This document shows, piece by piece, positions 62,527-64,000 of a stretch of 64,000 nucleotides of DNA (position 1 is the stretch's first letter; each line of letters starts with the position of its first letter). The translations under genes were made by a program, and so were the position numbers. The notes below the pieces were generated by a model. It was not told the origin of the DNA. It made no database searches and saw only the letters and a list, made by a program, of their open reading frames with translations. Source of the stretch: an uncultured Campylobacter sp. (GTDB taxonomy: Bacteria > Campylobacterota > Campylobacteria > Campylobacterales > Campylobacteraceae); NCBI RefSeq assembly GCF_938045205.1, contig NZ_CALIMY010000159.1, positions 1 through 64,000 on the forward strand. The letters run 5' to 3'.

Positions 62527-64000
62527 TTACTCGAACTCGTAGCCCTTCGTATTCTTTAATTTCTCGTCATAATCGACTCCGTTAGCAATTCGCTTGCGTG
62601 AAGTATTAAAATCCGATCGTATCGGGCTTTTGCGCTCGTCAAACTCAAGTGGCGCGACACCGATAATATCTGCTAGCAAATGCGCTAAATCATCGCTCAT
62701 AAAAGGCTTATCTTTCGCCGCAGCTAGCCTCTGCCATAGTTTAGCGTGATCGCTCAAAAACTCGCGAGAGCCTATGAAAATCAGCGGGATTTCGTAAGTA
62801 AAGCGGCTCTCCATGCCGTGCCCAAGGCGTCCATTTTCGTATAAATTCTCTCCGTGATCGCTAAGATAGACGATGAGACTGTCATCACCCGAAAAAATTT
62901 TAAAAATTTCATTTATGACAAAATCGTTGTAAAGCACACTGTTATCGTAATACGCTATGACCTCTTTCTGCTTGGAAGTAAGTTTTGCCTTTACATCCGC
63001 CGCGCTAAACTTGCCAAATCCCTCGGGATAGCGCAGGCTGTAATCCATATGGCTGCCAATGAGATGGATCACGTAGAAATTTCGCTCACCTTGCCCCGTT
63101 TTCGCCTGATTTATGAGTGGAAGCAGCACTCCATCAGGCTTGATGCGGACGGTTTCATAAAGATTACTCTTTGAGAGGAAGGATTCCGCGTCCGCGCGAT
63201 CGGCAGCGCTTTTAGCGCTTAACGCATGCGCGCCGAAAGCCTCTTGATTGCTGATCCAAAAGGTGCGGTAGCCACTTAGCTTAAACATATCAATGATGCT
63301 AAGGTTGCGAAACCACGCCCTTTTGCGCTCGCTTTCGTAATCGCTGAAATTTAAAAGCCGCATCAGCACCTGATTAGTCGTGCCGTAAGGCGAGATTGTA
63401 TCGCCAAATTTTATCAGATTGCCGCTCGCCTCGAGACCCTCCAAAAGCGGTGTATTTTTAACGCCGTAGCCGTAGAGCGACATATGCCCGCGCTGCAAGC
63501 TCTCACCGATTATTAGGATGATATTTTTGACGCGAGACTTTTGCAAGGCGGGGTTTGTAGCGGCCTCAGGGTTTTTAGAATTTGAAATCACGCTGGGGCT
63601 TTGCGGCGCAGAATTTAAAGTCTCGCCCCAGCTTTGCGGCTCAGCGCCCGAAGCAAACGTAGAATTTAAATTTAAGCTGGAATTTTGCGCCTGAGCACTT
63701 GGTGCGGGCGCGGAATTTTCAGACGCGGAGCCCAAAGCAGAGCTTTGCGGATCTGAATTTGCGCCGCCTTTTAAAACGCTTTCGTTCGCGCGCTTAGCCT
63801 CATCATATCCGAGCTGCACTTCGCGCATATCGGTGATGAAATTTTTATCGCTTAGATAGTCTTTTATCGTAAAGGCAAACTCCAGCGGGACGTATTGCGA
63901 TAGCTTGGTTATATAGCCCTGCTTGCCCTGGGAAGCTTTGACGGCAATATCCGCGCAAAAGATCGTGCCATAGATAAGATAAAGCGCTGCTAGCAGCAAT
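62527..64000 (-). CDS. Phosphoethanolamine transferase (N-terminal part outside window)
   Basis: The last ~490 residues of an EptA/CptA-family enzyme that adds phosphoethanolamine to lipid A, LPS core or flagellar protein. The remaining membrane segment is at the start (LLAALYLIYGTIFCADIAV). The periplasmic sulfatase-like domain has IILIIGESLQRGHMSLYGY (metal Glu), the nucleophile Thr in PYGTTNQVLM, SDHGENLYENG and LGHGMESR. Residues ~77-155 of the visible part are a Ser/Asn/Ala low-complexity insert. The frame is open to the right edge. Homologous to the EptC-type enzyme of C. jejuni by architecture. Confidence 0.92.
   Translation of the reverse strand, partial: LLLAALYLIYGTIFCADIAVKASQGKQGYITKLSQYVPLEFAFTIKDYLSDKNFITDMREVQLGYDEAKRANESVLKGGANSDPQSSALGSASENSAPAPSAQAQNSSLNLNSTFASGAEPQSWGETLNSAPQSPSVISNSKNPEAATNPALQKSRVKNIILIIGESLQRGHMSLYGYGVKNTPLLEGLEASGNLIKFGDTISPYGTTNQVLMRLLNFSDYESERKRAWFRNLSIIDMFKLSGYRTFWISNQEAFGAHALSAKSAADRADAESFLSKSNLYETVRIKPDGVLLPLINQAKTGQGERNFYVIHLIGSHMDYSLRYPEGFGKFSAADVKAKLTSKQKEVIAYYDNSVLYNDFVINEIFKIFSGDDSLIVYLSDHGENLYENGRLGHGMESRFTYEIPLIFIGSREFLSDHAKLWQRLAAAKDKPFMSDDLAHLLADIIGVAPLEFDERKSPIRSDFNTSRKRIANGVDYDEKLKNTKGYEFE

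Overview
The window is bacterial chromosomal DNA, almost certainly from a relatively GC-rich oral-type Campylobacter (C. gracilis/showae/rectus group is the best guess). The evidence is the local gene order known from C. jejuni (recA-eno-FtsB-like protein-CgpA; infA-rpmJ-rpsM-rpsK-rpsD-rpoA-rplQ; NifU-like-Cj1640-like-murE-panD-ybaB-ispA-tkt), futalosine-pathway menaquinone synthesis (mqnD), Campylobacter-style extended -10 promoters, and PglB-type glycosylation sequons in CgpA. The species is inference; no 16S gene is present.

Layout. 1-2.2 kb: nnr (5' end outside the window) and purN. 2.3-3.3 kb: DUF3137 membrane protein. 3.8-9.6 kb: a lipid-type cluster (CDP-alcohol phosphatidyltransferase, PlsC-like acyltransferase, CdsA-like cytidylyltransferase, DUF1287 protein, hydrolase-methyltransferase fusion) resembling E. 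coli ynbABC. 9.7-12 kb: murB and mqnD (minus strand). 12.3-16.6 kb: recA, eno, FtsB-like, CgpA. 16.6-24.6 kb: nitroreductase, methyltransferase, a pair of paralogous small exported proteins with a decayed nnr copy between them, a lipoprotein, an AT-rich membrane-protein gene between 27-bp direct repeats, and a GNAT enzyme. 24.7-31.7 kb: aroC, rnc, rnhA, TPR protein, dnaG, PP-loop ATPase. 31.7-43.9 kb: an AT-rich pseudogene, AI-2E-type transporter, YgbA-like protein, a three-repeat helical protein, mobA, pldA, ilvE, SPFH protein, hisIE, then a tail of immunity-like genes (LRR-NTF2, SUKH and two unknowns). 43.9-46.4 kb: an AT-rich two-gene island (HTH protein plus OLD-family ATPase/TOPRIM nuclease) with its own operator, promoter and terminator, next to the wreck of a HAD phosphatase gene. 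46.5-58.7 kb: zinc metallopeptidase, ribosomal/rpoA operon, L,D-transpeptidase, cell-wall/isoprenoid/transketolase operon. 58.9-64 kb: tRNA-Ser, GrpB-like protein, a threonine-synthase-like/RidA pair divergent from a YheO-type regulator, and a phosphoethanolamine transferase cut by the right edge.

Two features run through the whole window. First, short words centred on AAATTT are extremely common in spacers and in coding sequence. Second, many normally compact enzymes (NnR, hydrolase-methyltransferase, GNAT, RNase III, DnaG, PldA, HisIE, phosphoethanolamine transferase) carry long in-frame low-complexity inserts or tails with the same texture as the spacers. The strongest candidate for an undescribed system is the HTH/OLD-nuclease island at 43.9-46.4 kb; the lipid cluster at 3.8-9.6 kb, whose product is unknown, is second.
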